Origin: CAZETJ01 sp964514575
Lineage (GTDB): Bacteria > Patescibacteriota > Saccharimonadia > Saccharimonadales > UBA10212
Assembly: GCA_964514575.1 (NCBI GenBank)
Contig: CAZETJ010000019.1
Span: forward strand, 1-5,704
DNA: 5,704 bases
Direction: 5' to 3'
Shown: piece after piece, positions 5,661-5,704 of the stretch
How positions within the stretch are numbered: position 1 is the first letter of the stretch
How the letters are laid out: each line of letters begins with the position of its first letter
Made by a program: the position numbers and the translations under genes
Notes under the pieces: model-generated
What the model was told of the DNA's origin: nothing
Seen by the model: only the letters and a program-made list of their open reading frames with translations
Database searches by the model: none

Positions 5661-5704
5661 GGTGGGAAGAGAGGGACTCGAACCCTCAAGCCTTGCGGCA
5701 ACGG
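5660..5704 (-). tRNA. Class II tRNA, 3' part only (tRNA-Tyr or tRNA-Leu)
   Basis: Only the 3' 45 bases lie in the window. On the minus strand the T stem GAGGG/CCCTC encloses loop TTCGAGT (5682-5676). This is followed by acceptor half TCTTCCC (5670-5664), discriminator A (5663) and encoded CCA (5662-5660). Upstream there is a variable arm with GCC-GCAA-GGC, longer than in class I tRNAs but shorter than typical serine arms. That points to tyrosine or leucine; the anticodon is beyond the edge, so the isotype stays open, with tyrosine slightly favoured by arm size. The last A of the CCA is immediately followed on the minus strand by the A-tract and hairpin of the terminator. Confidence 0.9.

Noticed and set aside
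1..5704. Whole-window search for a new defence system, CRISPR array, mobile element or phage remnant
   Set aside because: There are no spaced direct repeats, no transposase or integrase, no terminal repeats and no cluster of unknown genes. Every long frame belongs to a familiar housekeeping or transport family. The two tRNAs would be possible integration sites, but no attachment duplication was seen.

Overview
The window reads as an ordinary stretch of a small bacterial chromosome with roughly balanced base composition. Genes are tightly packed on both strands and no gap between genes exceeds about 70 bases. Five genes are complete (an S11 D-Ala-D-Ala carboxypeptidase, an FAD-linked oxidase, an ABC ATPase, its permease and LemA). 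One gene is cut by the left edge (HtpX), there is one complete tRNA, and one tRNA is cut by the right edge. The reading frames use TAG, TAA and TGA as stops, so the standard code applies. Compact layout, short leaders and the gene content would fit a Candidate Phyla Radiation bacterium such as Saccharibacteria, but this is an impression from protein style and not a proven assignment.

Layout. Minus strand, 828 down to 1: lemA followed after 11 bases by htpX (start only), driven by an extended -10 promoter just upstream of lemA. Plus strand, 899-2098: a divergently transcribed penicillin-binding-protein-type carboxypeptidase with all three catalytic motifs. At 2156-2242 lies tRNA-Leu(CAG) with its own promoter. 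Twelve bases after its CCA begins the FAD-binding oxidase (2255-3862), probably read from the same transcript. At 3901-5618 is a two-gene ABC-2 exporter operon (ATPase with a GTG start, permease overlapping it by 4 bases) that seems to start on a leaderless message. It ends at a strong hairpin terminator (5633-5660). The terminator also faces the 3' end of a class II tRNA on the minus strand (5660-5704).

How they work together. LemA/HtpX (membrane protein and membrane protease), the carboxypeptidase (cell-wall peptide trimming) and the ABC-2 exporter all act at the cell envelope, while the oxidase is a flavoprotein of unknown substrate. I see no mobile element, CRISPR array or phage gene, and no clear multi-gene system that would be new. 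The most notable points are the oxidase, which has lost the usual metal-binding His/Glu residues of its family, the tRNA-mRNA cotranscript, the apparently leaderless ATPase gene and the two-way terminator touching a tRNA end.
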